A DNA stretch of 64,000 nucleotides from Borrelia persica No12 (GTDB taxonomy: Bacteria; Spirochaetota; Spirochaetia; Borreliales; Borreliaceae): assembly GCF_000500045.1 (NCBI RefSeq), contig NZ_AYOT01000187.1, forward strand, positions 94,400-158,399, given 5' to 3'. Both the position numbers and the translations under genes were made by a program. Below, piece after piece: positions 1 to 8,841 of the stretch (its first letter is position 1; the number at the start of each line of letters is the position of its first letter). The notes under the pieces were generated by a model, which was given only the letters and a program-made list of their open reading frames with translations, did not search any database and was not told the DNA's origin.

Positions 1-1
1 T

Positions 2-337
2 GTTAACTTTCCAGTGCTTCGATATAGCGAGGATGTTGAGGGACTTAATAAACATAGATTGAGTATAAATAATTTCCTTAAAAAATGGGATGAAGTGGTT
101 TTAGAGCTTAAGACTATAATTAATGATGCTGCAAATTTTGATACTAAAGAGGCAGTATTGTCAAAGTTGGCATTGCTTAAGTTCATAAATACAAATGAAT
201 TGCCTATTTTGAGTGAACATCATGGAGATAGAATGTATGTACTCTTAGAAAAGGAATTGCGTGGCATTTATGCTGAAATTTGTACTCAAAATAGACAATT
301 GACAAGTAAATTGTCAATATATGATAGAAAATCATAA
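2..337 (+). CDS. Family A lipoprotein, C-terminal part only (cut by window start)
   Basis: An open frame enters from the left edge and ends at TAA 335-337. It matches the C-terminal half of the following paralogues: residues reading YSEDVEGLN align with their SQDVEGLN segment, followed by an amphipathic helix with a Lys-Trp-Asp core and an Ile-Asn-Asn/Asp-Ala-Ala stretch. The GTG at 14 is internal, not a start. Unlike most siblings it lacks the Cys pair near the C-terminus. The N-terminal signal peptide lies outside the window. Function unknown; presumed surface lipoprotein by analogy with its neighbours. Confidence 0.8.
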   Translation, partial: VNFPVLRYSEDVEGLNKHRLSINNFLKKWDEVVLELKTIINDAANFDTKEAVLSKLALLKFINTNELPILSEHHGDRMYVLLEKELRGIYAEICTQNRQLTSKLSIYDRKS

Positions 338-724
338 TGTTGTATGTATTTTTGATATATGTATTTTTGAAAAAAAATTTTCATTGACTTTAAAATATAT
401 AAAAATATATAAATATAGTAATTGTTATAATAGTTGATTAAACGGAGCCCATAGTATATGGGTTTTTTTGTGATAATGTACTGAAAGTTTGGTTGATAGG
501 AAAAATTTACTCTTAGTTACTCTTGAATATATAAATACTTTTATTTTTTTAGTACTTTAAATAATTAAGATATTGCCATTATTTAAAATAATTATTATAT
601 TATATTGGGCACAAATTAGTATTCAATTGATCTATGTCATGTTGCATTACGTATGTTTGTCTTGTGAGGTGATATGGAATTTTGACCTAAAGATATTGTG
701 CAATTAAAGAAAAAGGAGATCTTG
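338..724. other. Intergenic region between first two family A genes
   Basis: Very AT-rich. It contains the terminator at 448-469 and a block around 605-640 (TTGGGCACAAATTAG) that loosely resembles the promoter block of later family A genes. No other coding potential is seen. Confidence 0.6.
448..469 (+). terminator. Rho-independent terminator
   Basis: A perfect 6-bp stem CCCATA / TATGGG with a 3-nt loop is followed by seven T. It lies 110 bp after the stop of the partial family A gene. Confidence 0.75.
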
Positions 725-1501
725 ATGAAAAGAATATGTATGGTAATATTTGCGTCTATTGTGCTATTACTATCGTGTAAGGAAAAGGAGGATAATATGA
801 CTAACGATCGACAAAGAGCTGTTTATATGGGAATGGAATCAATGACATCTGAGCAACGGCAAGCTTATTCTGAATTAGTTACAAGTTTTTATGATCTAAA
901 AGCATCGTATGATTATAAACCTGAAGGATTTAGTGCTTCTTTGTTTGATGATATTAAAAATAAATTTGGAAATACGTATTATCAAAATTTCAAAGATATT
1001 ATTTATTCTATATTTAAAGGAGATGTTGCTAGCATTGATCACTTAAAAAAGATAGTTGTAGATTCAATTGAGACTAAAGAGGAATATATGTCTGCAAGTA
1101 ATGGTAGGTCTTTGCTCTATAGGTTAAATGAACTTGGAAATATTTTGTTTTTGTTTGTAACTGATGGTAGTGTTTTTGGAGAAGAGGGTTTAATAAAAAT
1201 TAAGAATAATCAAGATATTGAAGGGTTTCGTGAAGTTAAGTTTATCTTGGATGATATTCATGCAAAGTGGGATGAGTTGGTAATTTTGCTTCAAAGTACA
1301 ATTAATAATGTTGCAGAATCTGCTTCTAGATATATTGCAACTAAAAATATTTCTGATAAAGAAGAAATGATAAGAAAATTGGAACCAATTACCGAACTAA
1401 AGTCATTAGATTCTATTCGGTTATGTATGGGTGCAATTTGTAAACTTAAAGCTGAACTTATCAATTTGCATTCGAAAATTAAAAGAAAAAGTGTTGAGTA
1501 A
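725..1501 (+). CDS. Family A surface lipoprotein (258 aa)
   Basis: The ATG at 725 is preceded by AAGGAG at 713-718; an in-frame GTG at 698 lies upstream of that ribosome-binding site and is rejected. The signal peptide has a basic n-region (MKR), a hydrophobic core and lipobox LLSC with Cys18. The mature part has the family pattern: a Tyr-Lys-Pro-Glu-Gly-Phe motif, a Leu-Phe-Asp-Asp-Ile segment, a Phe-Lys-Asp...Gly-Asp block, then NNQDIEGF and a Lys-Trp-Asp-Glu-Leu helix. The C-terminus has CMGAIC, a Cys-x4-Cys pair, before an LKAEL helix. Predicted helical. Function unknown; expected on the outer surface. Confidence 0.88.
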   Translation: MKRICMVIFASIVLLLSCKEKEDNMTNDRQRAVYMGMESMTSEQRQAYSELVTSFYDLKASYDYKPEGFSASLFDDIKNKFGNTYYQNFKDIIYSIFKGDVASIDHLKKIVVDSIETKEEYMSASNGRSLLYRLNELGNILFLFVTDGSVFGEEGLIKIKNNQDIEGFREVKFILDDIHAKWDELVILLQSTINNVAESASRYIATKNISDKEEMIRKLEPITELKSLDSIRLCMGAICKLKAELINLHSKIKRKSVE

Positions 1502-1892
1502 GATTTCTATATATTAAAATATATAGCTAATATTTTTTGTGATATTTTTGATTTAAAGAATTATTTATTGGTTAAATCTTAGAAGTTCCTATCAATTTGG
1601 GCTTCTTTTATTTTGTGGCAATTAAGATAAAAACGATGATAGTATTTGTGTAGAATATAAAAATTTCTTCAAATAAAGCTATTGTGATAATAGTTATTTT
1701 ATTATAAATATATCAATTTAATTGGTATGCGATCATTAATTTCGTTAATTATTATGATATATTATATTCTATATAAATAAATATGCATTACATTTATGTA
1801 TTCGATATATTTAGTGAAGCATGTTTTATGGTGTGCAGTATGAACTTATAGTGTAGAGATATATTGTTTAGCTAAATAAAAAGGATTGATGA
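1502..1892. other. Intergenic region with weak terminator and promoter-like block
   Basis: A weak hairpin at 1581-1609 is followed by T-rich sequence. A TGTAGAAT element at 1649-1656 resembles that upstream of other family A genes. Otherwise AT-rich with no coding potential seen. Confidence 0.5.
1581..1612 (+). terminator. Possible terminator
   Basis: AGAAG...CTTCT with partly paired interior and a TTTTATTTT tail, 80 bp after the preceding stop. The stem is short. Confidence 0.4.
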
Positions 1893-2687
1893 ATGAAAAG
1901 ATTATGTATAATTATATTTGCATTTAATATGTTATCGTTTTCTTGTAGTCAATCGGTAAGTAGTTCGGTAGGTGTAGATGGAGAGAGTACAGTCTTACAA
2001 GAGAATCCGAAGGTGCTTAAGCTAAAACAAGCTTATGCTAAGTTAGACAATAGTTTTAATGATTTTAAGTCTTTGTTTAGTGATAGATCTAATATATTGG
2101 ATATTCCTTTTTTTCGTGATCTTAAGGATAGGTTTAATATTAGGAATACTCAATCTGATAGTGATTTAATTTATGCTATCTTTAAACGAGATTCTGTTTT
2201 GGTTAATAACTTACATGGCATGGTTGTCGATTATGGTGACAATCATATTTTGCGTGATGGTATGTTGTTACTCTTAGGTTTTTATACCTTAGTAGAAAAC
2301 ACTTTTTTTTCAATTTTAGAGCAAGATAGTGTTTTTGGACAGAATAAATTAAATAAACTTAAATATAGTCAAGACGTAGAGGGTATTAATGAAATTAAGC
2401 GTATTTTGGACGATATGCGTTTAAAATGGGTTGAGTTAACAATTTTATTTAAAGAGTTCATTATCGGTTTATCAGTTTCTTATTCTTATTATATTGAAAA
2501 TCATGATGATAATTCTAAAAGGGAGATTATTAGGCAATTGGGGGAAATTGGAGATATAGATTTTATAGATGGGAATCAAGTTTGCAAAAGTGAAAATAGA
2601 ATTTGCGAACTTAAAAATGTGCTGAGAAATTTGCGTTATCGAATTGAAATTAAAAGTAATGAGTTGATAGCAGCCATGCTATATTAA
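1893..2687 (+). CDS. Family A surface lipoprotein (264 aa)
   Basis: ATG with AAAAAGG 9-14 nt upstream. The signal peptide begins MKR and ends in lipobox SFSC with Cys18, followed by a Ser-rich tether (SQSVSSSVG). It keeps the second half of the family pattern (SQDVEGINEIK, then a Lys-Trp-Val-Glu-Leu helix) but has lost the Tyr-Arg-Pro-x-Gly-Phe motif, having DRSNILDIPFF there. A Cys-x6-Cys pair (CKSENRIC) precedes the final ELK helix. Possibly the most diverged complete member. Function unknown; inferred to be surface exposed. Confidence 0.85.
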   Translation: MKRLCIIIFAFNMLSFSCSQSVSSSVGVDGESTVLQENPKVLKLKQAYAKLDNSFNDFKSLFSDRSNILDIPFFRDLKDRFNIRNTQSDSDLIYAIFKRDSVLVNNLHGMVVDYGDNHILRDGMLLLLGFYTLVENTFFSILEQDSVFGQNKLNKLKYSQDVEGINEIKRILDDMRLKWVELTILFKEFIIGLSVSYSYYIENHDDNSKREIIRQLGEIGDIDFIDGNQVCKSENRICELKNVLRNLRYRIEIKSNELIAAMLY

Positions 2688-2842
2688 TTTAATACCATAA
2701 ATTTATTTTAATTAAGATTAAAAAAAACTTCTATTTTAATAATATTTAGTTCATAATGTTTTATTTAAAAGTTTTATTTTTTACAATATGTTGTATTATT
2801 TAATTAGAGTAATTTAGAATATTAACGCAAAAGGGTACGCTT

Positions 2843-3583
2843 ATGGTTATATTTGTACTTAATGTTTTATTTAATTCTTGTAGTCAAGATACCAGAAAGA
2901 TGGAAGATTTAAAGACATCACAGCAAGTTTATGCTGAATTGAAGTCAAGTGTACAAGATATCTCCGATTCGTATTATTATAGAGATAGGGAGTTGAATGA
3001 CTTTTTATTTGATGCAATTTATAATAAATTTGATATTAAATATGAGGATAAAAATTTTAAAGACAATGTTTATGCTAGCTTGAGAGGTGATATTTCTGTT
3101 GTTAATGATTTAAAAAAAATAGTGGTGGATTTGATTGACACCAGAGATGAATATGAATTTGAAAGTTATGGTTCGTATTTGCTTGATGGTTTAAATAAAT
3201 GGGGAAGATCTATTTTTTTCTTGTTTTCTCAAGATGATGTTTTGAGTAATGGTCGATTAGTGAGGCTTAAAGCTAGTCATGATGTTTCAGGTCTTGAGTA
3301 TATTAAGACCAAATTGAATAGTATTCGTGCAAAATTTGATGAGCTTTTGAAGTTAATTCAAAATATCATTAATAATGCTGCAATCTCTGCTGATAAATAT
3401 ATTAAAACTAAAAATTTTATTTATAAAAAAGAAATTTTGGCAAAGTTGCAAACATTTTTTCTTTCAAATGCACTTTTTCAATTGTGTACAAATGAATTTT
3501 GTAGACTTAAAAATGAATTGTTAATATTGTATTTACAATTGAAAAATAAAAGTTATATGGTAATAAAATCCATTCTCGAATAG
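2843..3583 (+). CDS. Family A surface lipoprotein with shortened signal peptide (246 aa)
   Basis: ATG at 2843 has AAAGGG at 2830-2835. The signal peptide is only 12 residues before Cys13 (lipobox FNSC) and lacks the Lys/Arg n-region of all its siblings. In-frame sequence upstream aligns with the missing five residues of the siblings, but their ATG position is GCA here, so the original start seems lost and an internal Met is used. The mature part is typical: YYYRD replaces the Tyr-Arg-Pro motif, followed by a SHDVSGLEYIK segment and a Cys-x4-Cys pair (CTNEFC) before LKNEL. Export efficiency is questionable. Confidence 0.75.
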   Translation: MVIFVLNVLFNSCSQDTRKMEDLKTSQQVYAELKSSVQDISDSYYYRDRELNDFLFDAIYNKFDIKYEDKNFKDNVYASLRGDISVVNDLKKIVVDLIDTRDEYEFESYGSYLLDGLNKWGRSIFFLFSQDDVLSNGRLVRLKASHDVSGLEYIKTKLNSIRAKFDELLKLIQNIINNAAISADKYIKTKNFIYKKEILAKLQTFFLSNALFQLCTNEFCRLKNELLILYLQLKNKSYMVIKSILE

Positions 3584-3690
3584 AGTTATGATATTTTATC
3601 ATTATGTTTATATTTGGGTTGATTCATTGTTAGATAGACTTATTTGTTTAGGTCATTTTGTGTTAATGAATTACAACATGTTTTGTGTAT

Positions 3691-3723
3691 TTATGCATAT
3701 ATGTTTATGACATATATGCATAA
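3691..3723. repeat. 13-bp perfect inverted repeat upstream of a family A gene
   Basis: TTATGCATATATG (3691-3703) and its complement (3711-3723) with a 7-nt loop. There is no T-tract, so it is probably not a terminator. It lies 20 bp upstream of a TGTAAAAT promoter-like element and could be an operator or upstream element. Confidence 0.6.
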
Positions 3724-3778
3724 TATTTAAAAAATTTTTGTGTAAAATTGTATTTTCATAAAAGAAAGGAGGATATTA

Positions 3779-4696
3779 ATGCGGCAATCATGTGTGGTAG
3801 TATTTGCATTTGTATTGATATTGTGTTGTAAACAAGACGATGAGAGGAACGGTTTTTGGTATACAGATAAGGACAGAATCAAAGGAAAGCGAGTAATACC
3901 ATCAGTTGTAACAAGGGCTCATTTAAACAAAGGAGGTTTTTCAAGAACAGGCAAGAGTAGGTTTGTTGGACAAGATGATAATTGGAAAAAAGTTATATTG
4001 ACTCCCGAGCAAGCTTATGCTTATCTTGAATTAAAACTTGAAGAACTTAAGGCTTTATATAATTATAGACCTTTGGGGTTTAATGTATCTTTGTTTGATG
4101 ATCTTGAAGGGCAGTTTCAAGTTGAGGAGATGCAAAATTTTAAGGATAGTGTATATGCTGTGCTTAATGGTAACGTCACTACTATTGGTAATTTGCAAAG
4201 GATAGTTATGCATTCGGTGAAAAATACGTCTGATTATCTGTTTGAAAAAAATTCTAGGCCTTTGATTGAAAAATTAAGTAGTATTTCTTGGCATACTGTT
4301 TTTGCAGTAATACTTGAGAATGGTGAGGTTTTAAATAGTGTTAATTTATCTAAACTTAAATCTATGGGAAATATGCGAAATTTAAATGAGATTAATTCTA
4401 TGTTAAGGGATATGTGTACGAAGTGGAAGAAGATTGTTGACTTGATATGCGGTTTAATTGATGAGGTAGTAAAGTTTGCTGTTATAGGTGTTGATAATAG
4501 GGAAATTATTGAATTTAATTTAAATCCAATAATTAGATTAAATTGTTTGGTTTATAATCAATCGTGTCCAATTCTTGAAGATGGTGTTAGAATCCTTCAA
4601 CTTGAAAAAGATGGTATTGAAATATGTAAACTTAAAAATGATTTAAGGCGTTTGCGCATGCAAATTAAAGATAAGATTTTGGAGATAATATCCTAG
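3779..4696 (+). CDS. Family A surface lipoprotein (305 aa)
   Basis: ATG preceded by AAAGGAGG (about 3766-3773). Signal peptide MRQSCVVVFAFVLILCC with Cys16/17 as lipid acceptor. A long hydrophilic tether (about residues 18-75) separates the lipid anchor from the core. The core has the full family pattern: NYRPLGFNVSLFDDL, FKDSVYAVLNGN, then MRNLNEINSML and a Lys-Trp-Lys helix. The Cys pair near the C-terminus is far apart (SCPILEDG ... EICKLKND) because of an insertion of about 15 residues. Function unknown; surface lipoprotein. Confidence 0.87.
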   Translation: MRQSCVVVFAFVLILCCKQDDERNGFWYTDKDRIKGKRVIPSVVTRAHLNKGGFSRTGKSRFVGQDDNWKKVILTPEQAYAYLELKLEELKALYNYRPLGFNVSLFDDLEGQFQVEEMQNFKDSVYAVLNGNVTTIGNLQRIVMHSVKNTSDYLFEKNSRPLIEKLSSISWHTVFAVILENGEVLNSVNLSKLKSMGNMRNLNEINSMLRDMCTKWKKIVDLICGLIDEVVKFAVIGVDNREIIEFNLNPIIRLNCLVYNQSCPILEDGVRILQLEKDGIEICKLKNDLRRLRMQIKDKILEIIS

Positions 4697-4737
4697 AAAA
4701 ATTAATATTATAATTTTTTAATTTATTGGATAACATG

Positions 4738-4806
4738 TTTAATTAATTAAATTTATTATAATTAATTAATAATTTTCATATTATTTTGTAATATTGGGTG
4801 TAAAAT
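4738..4806 (+). promoter_or_regulatory. AT palindrome plus promoter-like block
   Basis: TTTAATTAATTAAA at the left end, then ATTGGGTGTAAAATGTAT at its right end (TAAAAT at 4801-4806). The same pairing of an AT-rich inverted repeat and a TGTARAATGTATTTTGTT block recurs upstream of the next family A genes. Confidence 0.45.
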
Positions 4807-4922
4807 GTATTTTGTTCTAATTATGTTCTATGTTATCTGTTAACTACTTTGTAGTGTGTAAGAATAGAATTTAGAATAAATATGTGTTTTTGTGCTATTA
4901 AAGCACGAAGAGGAGGATATTG

Positions 4923-5831
4923 GTGCAAAAAATGAGCATGTTGATTTTATTTATTAGTTTATTATTGGTATGTTGTGGGCAAGATAGATTTGACTCTCCA
5001 AAGTCTGGGCATAAAAAACTAGACATAGATTCTAAGTCTGTGCGTTCAGTATCAGCAATTACACCAAGTGGTAAGATGGGGACAGGTAGTGCGGAGCCGG
5101 CAGCAGATGTCTTGTCAAATGATCCAGAAAGAGTTGTAGAAAAACTCGATACTCGACCTAAGAGAAAGCCAGAAAGTCCAAAGAGAGCTTATTCTAAATT
5201 TAAGAGAAGTTATGAAAGACTAAAACGATTTTATAATCGTAGACCTCAAAATTTTAATGTGTCCTTATTTAATAGTATTAATAAAAAATTTGGTGTTGAA
5301 GAGAAGCAAGGTTTTAAAGATAGTGTTTATGAAAGTTTAAATGGAGACATTGTTGCTCTTGATAACTTGAAGAAGATAGTAATGATTACAAAACGCTCTG
5401 AGGATGCATATAGGACTGAGCTTAATGCTAGGCCTTTGCTTATTCAGTTGTGTGGTATTGTAGGATCGTCCATTTTTGCAGTTATGAATGAAACGGGCAC
5501 TGTTTTGAGTAAAGATAATTTAGTGAAACTTCAAAATAGTCAGGATGTGGTTGGTCTTAATAATCTTAAGAATAAAATGGATGATATGTATGAGAAATGG
5601 GAAAAAATGGTAAATCTATTGCAAGATATTATTAATAATGGGGCAAGGTTTGCTACTCAAGATGATGTTATTAAAAATTTGCAATCTATTGTTGATTTGG
5701 ATACTGTAAAACATGATCAGGACTCTCATGATACACTATGTTTGCTTAAAAATGAGTTGGTAAATTTGCAATATCAAATTGAAGAACAAGTTAGAGAGTT
5801 GCGACTTGGACTTGTGAAATCAACTTTCTGA
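4923..5831 (+). CDS. Family A surface lipoprotein (302 aa, GTG start)
   Basis: GTG 4923 aligns with the ATG of siblings in the common GGAGGATATTNNTG context; the in-frame TTG at 4920 is less likely. Signal peptide with lipobox LLVCC (Cys17/18). A tether rich in Pro, Ser and Lys extends to about residue 85, followed by the family core NRRPQNFNVSLFNSI, FKDSVYESLNGD, then NSQDVVGLNNLK and a Lys-Trp-Glu helix with IINNGARFA. Only one C-terminal Cys remains (TLCLLKNEL). Function unknown. Confidence 0.86.
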   Translation: MQKMSMLILFISLLLVCCGQDRFDSPKSGHKKLDIDSKSVRSVSAITPSGKMGTGSAEPAADVLSNDPERVVEKLDTRPKRKPESPKRAYSKFKRSYERLKRFYNRRPQNFNVSLFNSINKKFGVEEKQGFKDSVYESLNGDIVALDNLKKIVMITKRSEDAYRTELNARPLLIQLCGIVGSSIFAVMNETGTVLSKDNLVKLQNSQDVVGLNNLKNKMDDMYEKWEKMVNLLQDIINNGARFATQDDVIKNLQSIVDLDTVKHDQDSHDTLCLLKNELVNLQYQIEEQVRELRLGLVKSTF

Positions 5832-6169
5832 TAATTTATTTGTTAAGTGGTTTGTATTCTGTATCAGGAATACAAATATGATGTATAAATATTTTCTGAG
5901 CCTGCTAATTGTGGGTTTGGTTTTTTTATAAATTACATTTAGTGGTGATATTTTATATCTTTAAAACTAAAATAACCATCTGTAATGAAAAAGTCAATTT
6001 GTTATCGCCTTGCTAAATAATTTATTTAATTAATGAATTTTAATTAAAATGATTAATGATTTCGTGTTATTTTGGGATATAGGTGTAGAATGTATTTTGT
6101 TTTAAGTATCATAAATATATTTTGTGTTGCTTATGTAAAAATTATGATTTGAAAAAAAGGAGGATATTA
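5832..6169. other. Intergenic region with hairpins and promoter block
   Basis: Contains an inverted repeat TTTGTATTC / GAATACAAA (5852-5877), a T-tailed hairpin (5899-5928) and the left copy of the 175-bp leader repeat from 6016. The promoter-like TGTAGAAT is at 6084-6091. No further gene seen. Confidence 0.6.
5899..5928 (+). terminator. Terminator-like hairpin
   Basis: AGCCTGC / GTGGGTT pairs only with several G-U wobbles around a 5-nt loop; followed by GGTTTTTTT. Downstream of the 302-aa family A gene. Confidence 0.5.
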
Positions 6170-6190
6170 ATGCCGCGAATATTTAGGGTA
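6016..6190 (+). repeat. 175-bp direct repeat, copy 1 (promoter, leader and signal-peptide start)
   Basis: Aligns without gaps to 7337-7511 with about two mismatches. It spans the AT palindrome, the promoter block (TAGAAT 6086-6091), the ribosome-binding site and about the first seven codons. Beyond it the two genes diverge strongly, so this looks like a recent copy or conversion of the expression leader. Confidence 0.93.
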
Positions 6191-7174
6191 GTATTTATAC
6201 TTGGTGTATTGATATTATGTTGCAAGCCGTATAGAGGCAATATTGATGGTAATGGGCAGTTGATTGACGGGGAAGGAAAGAGATATGGAAAGAGAGTGCC
6301 ATCTGTTGTTTCTCCTGTTCAATTTGGAAAAGCATATGGGTTGAGTTCAGGTAAGGAGCCACATAATAAATTAGGTTTGGATTTATCAGTTAACATAAAG
6401 CCAACAGATGATTTGTCAGAATTAGGTCGGGAAAAAGGCTTTGGCATGGATAATTCAGAATCGGCAAAGTTTAATGAGGGTGGTGAAGAGTCTGATCGTA
6501 GGAAACATAAACAAAGAAGGACGCCTGAGGAAGTTTATGCTGAATTAAAAGCAAGCATTGATAATCTTAAAGCATTGTATTTTTACAGACCTGAAAGATT
6601 TAGCCAGTATATATTGGATAGAATTATGTATGATTTAAGGAATCGGTATACTGATTATTATAAAAATAATGTTTATGCGGCAGTAAATGGAGATATGCAT
6701 ACTTTGAGTAGATTGGAAGTGATAGTAAGTTATCCAGTTGGATTTTGGGGTAGTGAATATAAGTATCCTCGTCATTTGTTTAACACTCTTAGAACTCTTG
6801 GAGATCTTATCTTTAAAGTTATAGATGAGCGTGGTACTATGTTTAGCGATGCCAATTTAAGTAAACTAAGAGAGAGCCAAGATTTTGACTGTATTGATAA
6901 AATGACAGCCAATTTGAATGTTATGTATGTAAAGTGGATTGAATTGGTAAAGTTGATTCAAGAGCGAATTATAGAAGCATCAAAACTTAGTACTACATCC
7001 AATATGTCACGACACTTGTCGGTAATTACTAATCTTTTTGAAGATTCTGTGAATTTTGAAGAAGAACCAATGCGTATGCTTAAAGATGATTTGACAAAGT
7101 TACGCTCTAGTCTTAGAGTTAAGCTTTATGAGTTTAATGTAGAGATGAATTTTGGCAATAAATTGACTTTATAA
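6170..7174 (+). CDS. Family A surface lipoprotein (334 aa)
   Basis: ATG at 6170 directly follows AAAGGAGG (6156-6163). An in-frame upstream extension starting MCCLCKN would include the ribosome-binding site and is rejected. Signal peptide MPRIFRVVFILGVLILCC with Cys17/18. A long hydrophilic, Gly/Ser/Lys-rich tether reaches about residue 120. The core has FYRPERFSQYILDRI, NNVYAAVNGD, then RESQDFDCIDKM and a Lys-Trp-Ile-Glu-Leu helix. The C-terminal Cys pair is absent (MRMLKDDL). It forms a subfamily with the next gene (SQYILDRI versus GQYILNNI). Function unknown. Confidence 0.87.
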   Translation: MPRIFRVVFILGVLILCCKPYRGNIDGNGQLIDGEGKRYGKRVPSVVSPVQFGKAYGLSSGKEPHNKLGLDLSVNIKPTDDLSELGREKGFGMDNSESAKFNEGGEESDRRKHKQRRTPEEVYAELKASIDNLKALYFYRPERFSQYILDRIMYDLRNRYTDYYKNNVYAAVNGDMHTLSRLEVIVSYPVGFWGSEYKYPRHLFNTLRTLGDLIFKVIDERGTMFSDANLSKLRESQDFDCIDKMTANLNVMYVKWIELVKLIQERIIEASKLSTTSNMSRHLSVITNLFEDSVNFEEEPMRMLKDDLTKLRSSLRVKLYEFNVEMNFGNKLTL

Positions 7175-7490
7175 TTATTGTATATGCTTTATTTGTAAAC
7201 AAATTGTAAATAATTGGTACGCAAGTCTGTATTGACAGGCTTGTATTTTTATTTGTTAGCAATTGTTTGTCTTTGGCAGATTTATACTTTAAAAATTGGA
7301 ATAGCTTGATGTGGTTTGTCAAATTTTGTTTTACTGAATAATTTATTTAATTAATAAATTTTAATTAAAATGATTAATGATTTCGTGTTATTTTGGGATA
7401 TGGGTGTAGAATGTATTTTGTTTTAAGTATCATAAATATATTTTGTGTTGCTTATGTAAAAATTATGATTTGAAAAAAAGGAGGATATTA
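7175..7490. other. Intergenic region with terminator and leader repeat
   Basis: Holds the terminator at 7222-7250 and the second leader repeat from 7337. The left edge of the large palindrome as seen in this window (7403) falls here only because the window ends at 64000. Confidence 0.7.
7222..7250 (+). terminator. Rho-independent terminator
   Basis: 8-bp stem CAAGTCTG / CAGGCTTG (one G-U) with a 6-nt loop and a TATTTTTATTT tail, 48 bp after the preceding stop. Confidence 0.7.
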
Positions 7491-7511
7491 ATGCCGCGAA
7501 TATTTAGGGTA
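7337..7511 (+). repeat. 175-bp direct repeat, copy 2
   Basis: Partner of 6016-6190. Promoter-like TAGAAT at 7407-7412 within TTTTGGGATATGGGTG-TAGAAT-GTATTTTG. Confidence 0.93.
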
Positions 7512-8549
7512 TTATTTATATTTAGTATATTTATATTATGTTGTAAACATGGGGATAGTGATAGAAGTGGTACTAGAGGTTTAAAAAGAATGGCTTGGGA
7601 AAGAGATAATCCTAAGTCTGTGTCGTCGGCTGTCAAAAATACCACATCAAGTAAAACAGTTAAGGCAAATTTGGATAATGTAGGAAGGGAAAGGGTGGAT
7701 TTAGAGATAGAAGTTGGTTTCATGCCAACGGGTAATTTGGGAATAAGTCGATTGAGAAGAATCGATCTAAATGGTCCTGGTGTGGGGGTTGGGTCAGTTG
7801 ATGGTAATAGAGCTGAAGATGTTGGGGATGCTCAGAGTCATGTACCGGATGAGAGCGTTGGCATAGAAGAGGATTTGCTTGTAGGTGAGAACGGAGAGAG
7901 GGTATTTGGAAACATTTATGCCGTATTGCAGGAAAAAATTGAAAAGCTTATAGAGGCCTATTATTATAGGCCTCAAGGATTTGGTCAATATATATTAAAT
8001 AATATTGAGCATGGGTTACGTGTTAGTTATAGTAAGTTATATAAGGATAATATTTATGCTGTGTTTAAAGGAGATATGGGAATATTAAGTAGATTTGAAT
8101 CAGTGATAAGGCATTTGATTGAAAAGTGGAGTGATTCTTATGATTATCCTCGTAGTTTACTTAATACTTTGCAATATCTTTCAATGTCTATTATTTTTAG
8201 AATTATAGATCCAAATGGTGATGTTTTGGGTGAAGAAAACTTGTTTGTACTTAAGTCCGGTAAAGATATAGAGGGACTTAGTGAACTTGTACATAATGTG
8301 CATGTCATATGTGAAAAATGGAATGAGTTGACAAATCTTATTCAAGATAGGATTTTGAAAGCTTCAATGCTTGATGGAAAAGATCAAATTACGGAATGCT
8401 TGTCACCGATTGCCAATTTATTTTCTAATTCTGATGCTTATAGACATGATGAGATACATTTACTTAAAAATGAACTTGTAGATTTAAGAGAACAAGTTAA
8501 GGATAAAGTTTATAAATTAAAGCTGGAGGAGGGCAATTCATTATCATAA
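7491..8549 (+). CDS. Family A surface lipoprotein (352 aa)
   Basis: ATG at 7491 after AAAGGAGG. Signal peptide MPRIFRVLFIFSIFILCC (Cys17/18). The tether is the longest in the family (to about residue 145), with Gly/Val/Asp-rich sequence. The core has YYYRPQGFGQYILNNI, DNIYAVFKGD, a Trp-Ser-Asp-Ser-Tyr segment shared with the preceding gene, then KSGKDIEGLSELV and a Lys-Trp-Asn-Glu-Leu helix. The C-terminal Cys pair is missing (IHLLKNEL). First complete gene inside the palindrome; its mirror is 62854-63912. Function unknown. Confidence 0.88.
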   Translation: MPRIFRVLFIFSIFILCCKHGDSDRSGTRGLKRMAWERDNPKSVSSAVKNTTSSKTVKANLDNVGRERVDLEIEVGFMPTGNLGISRLRRIDLNGPGVGVGSVDGNRAEDVGDAQSHVPDESVGIEEDLLVGENGERVFGNIYAVLQEKIEKLIEAYYYRPQGFGQYILNNIEHGLRVSYSKLYKDNIYAVFKGDMGILSRFESVIRHLIEKWSDSYDYPRSLLNTLQYLSMSIIFRIIDPNGDVLGEENLFVLKSGKDIEGLSELVHNVHVICEKWNELTNLIQDRILKASMLDGKDQITECLSPIANLFSNSDAYRHDEIHLLKNELVDLREQVKDKVYKLKLEEGNSLS

Positions 8550-8754
8550 TATAGTTATGATTATCATTTATTTAATGAAAATACAAAAGATACTCCATCT
8601 AGAGTTTAATTGCAAGTCTTTTTAACTTGGGTGGAGATAAATTTTTATATATGATTAGCCTAATAAATCCAATGTAATAATAAAGAGATATTGAGTACTG
8701 TGTAATTGCTTGTTTTGGTGATATATGAAAAAAATTAGTAGGAGTAGCAAGAAG

Positions 8755-8794
8755 TTAATTATCTTAATTAATAAATATTAATTAAGATAATTAA
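8755..8794. repeat. 40-bp near-continuous palindrome (19-bp arms)
   Basis: TTAATTATCTTAATTAATA and its exact complement separated by AA. It lies about 30 bp upstream of the conserved TGTAGAAT block, at the place where shorter AT palindromes occur before other family A genes. Confidence 0.85.
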
Positions 8795-8799
8795 TATTT

Positions 8800-8841
8800 G
8801 TGTGTTATTTTGGGATATGGGTGTAGAATGTATTTTGTTAA
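8800..8841 (+). promoter_or_regulatory. Conserved family A promoter-like block
   Basis: TTTTGGGATATGGGTG followed by TAGAAT (8824-8829) and GTATTTTGTT. It is nearly identical to blocks at 6065-6100 and 7386-7421. TAGAAT fits a -10 element; no good -35 hexamer is evident at standard spacing. Confidence 0.5.

Noticed and set aside
6122..6169. Longer N-terminus (MCCLCKN...) for the family A genes at 6170 and 7491
   Set aside because: The extension would contain the strong ribosome-binding site, and sibling genes start directly after that site with a standard signal peptide.
7134..7322. 62-codon minus-strand frame between two family A genes
   Set aside because: No ribosome-binding site, overlaps a terminator and the end of a real gene.
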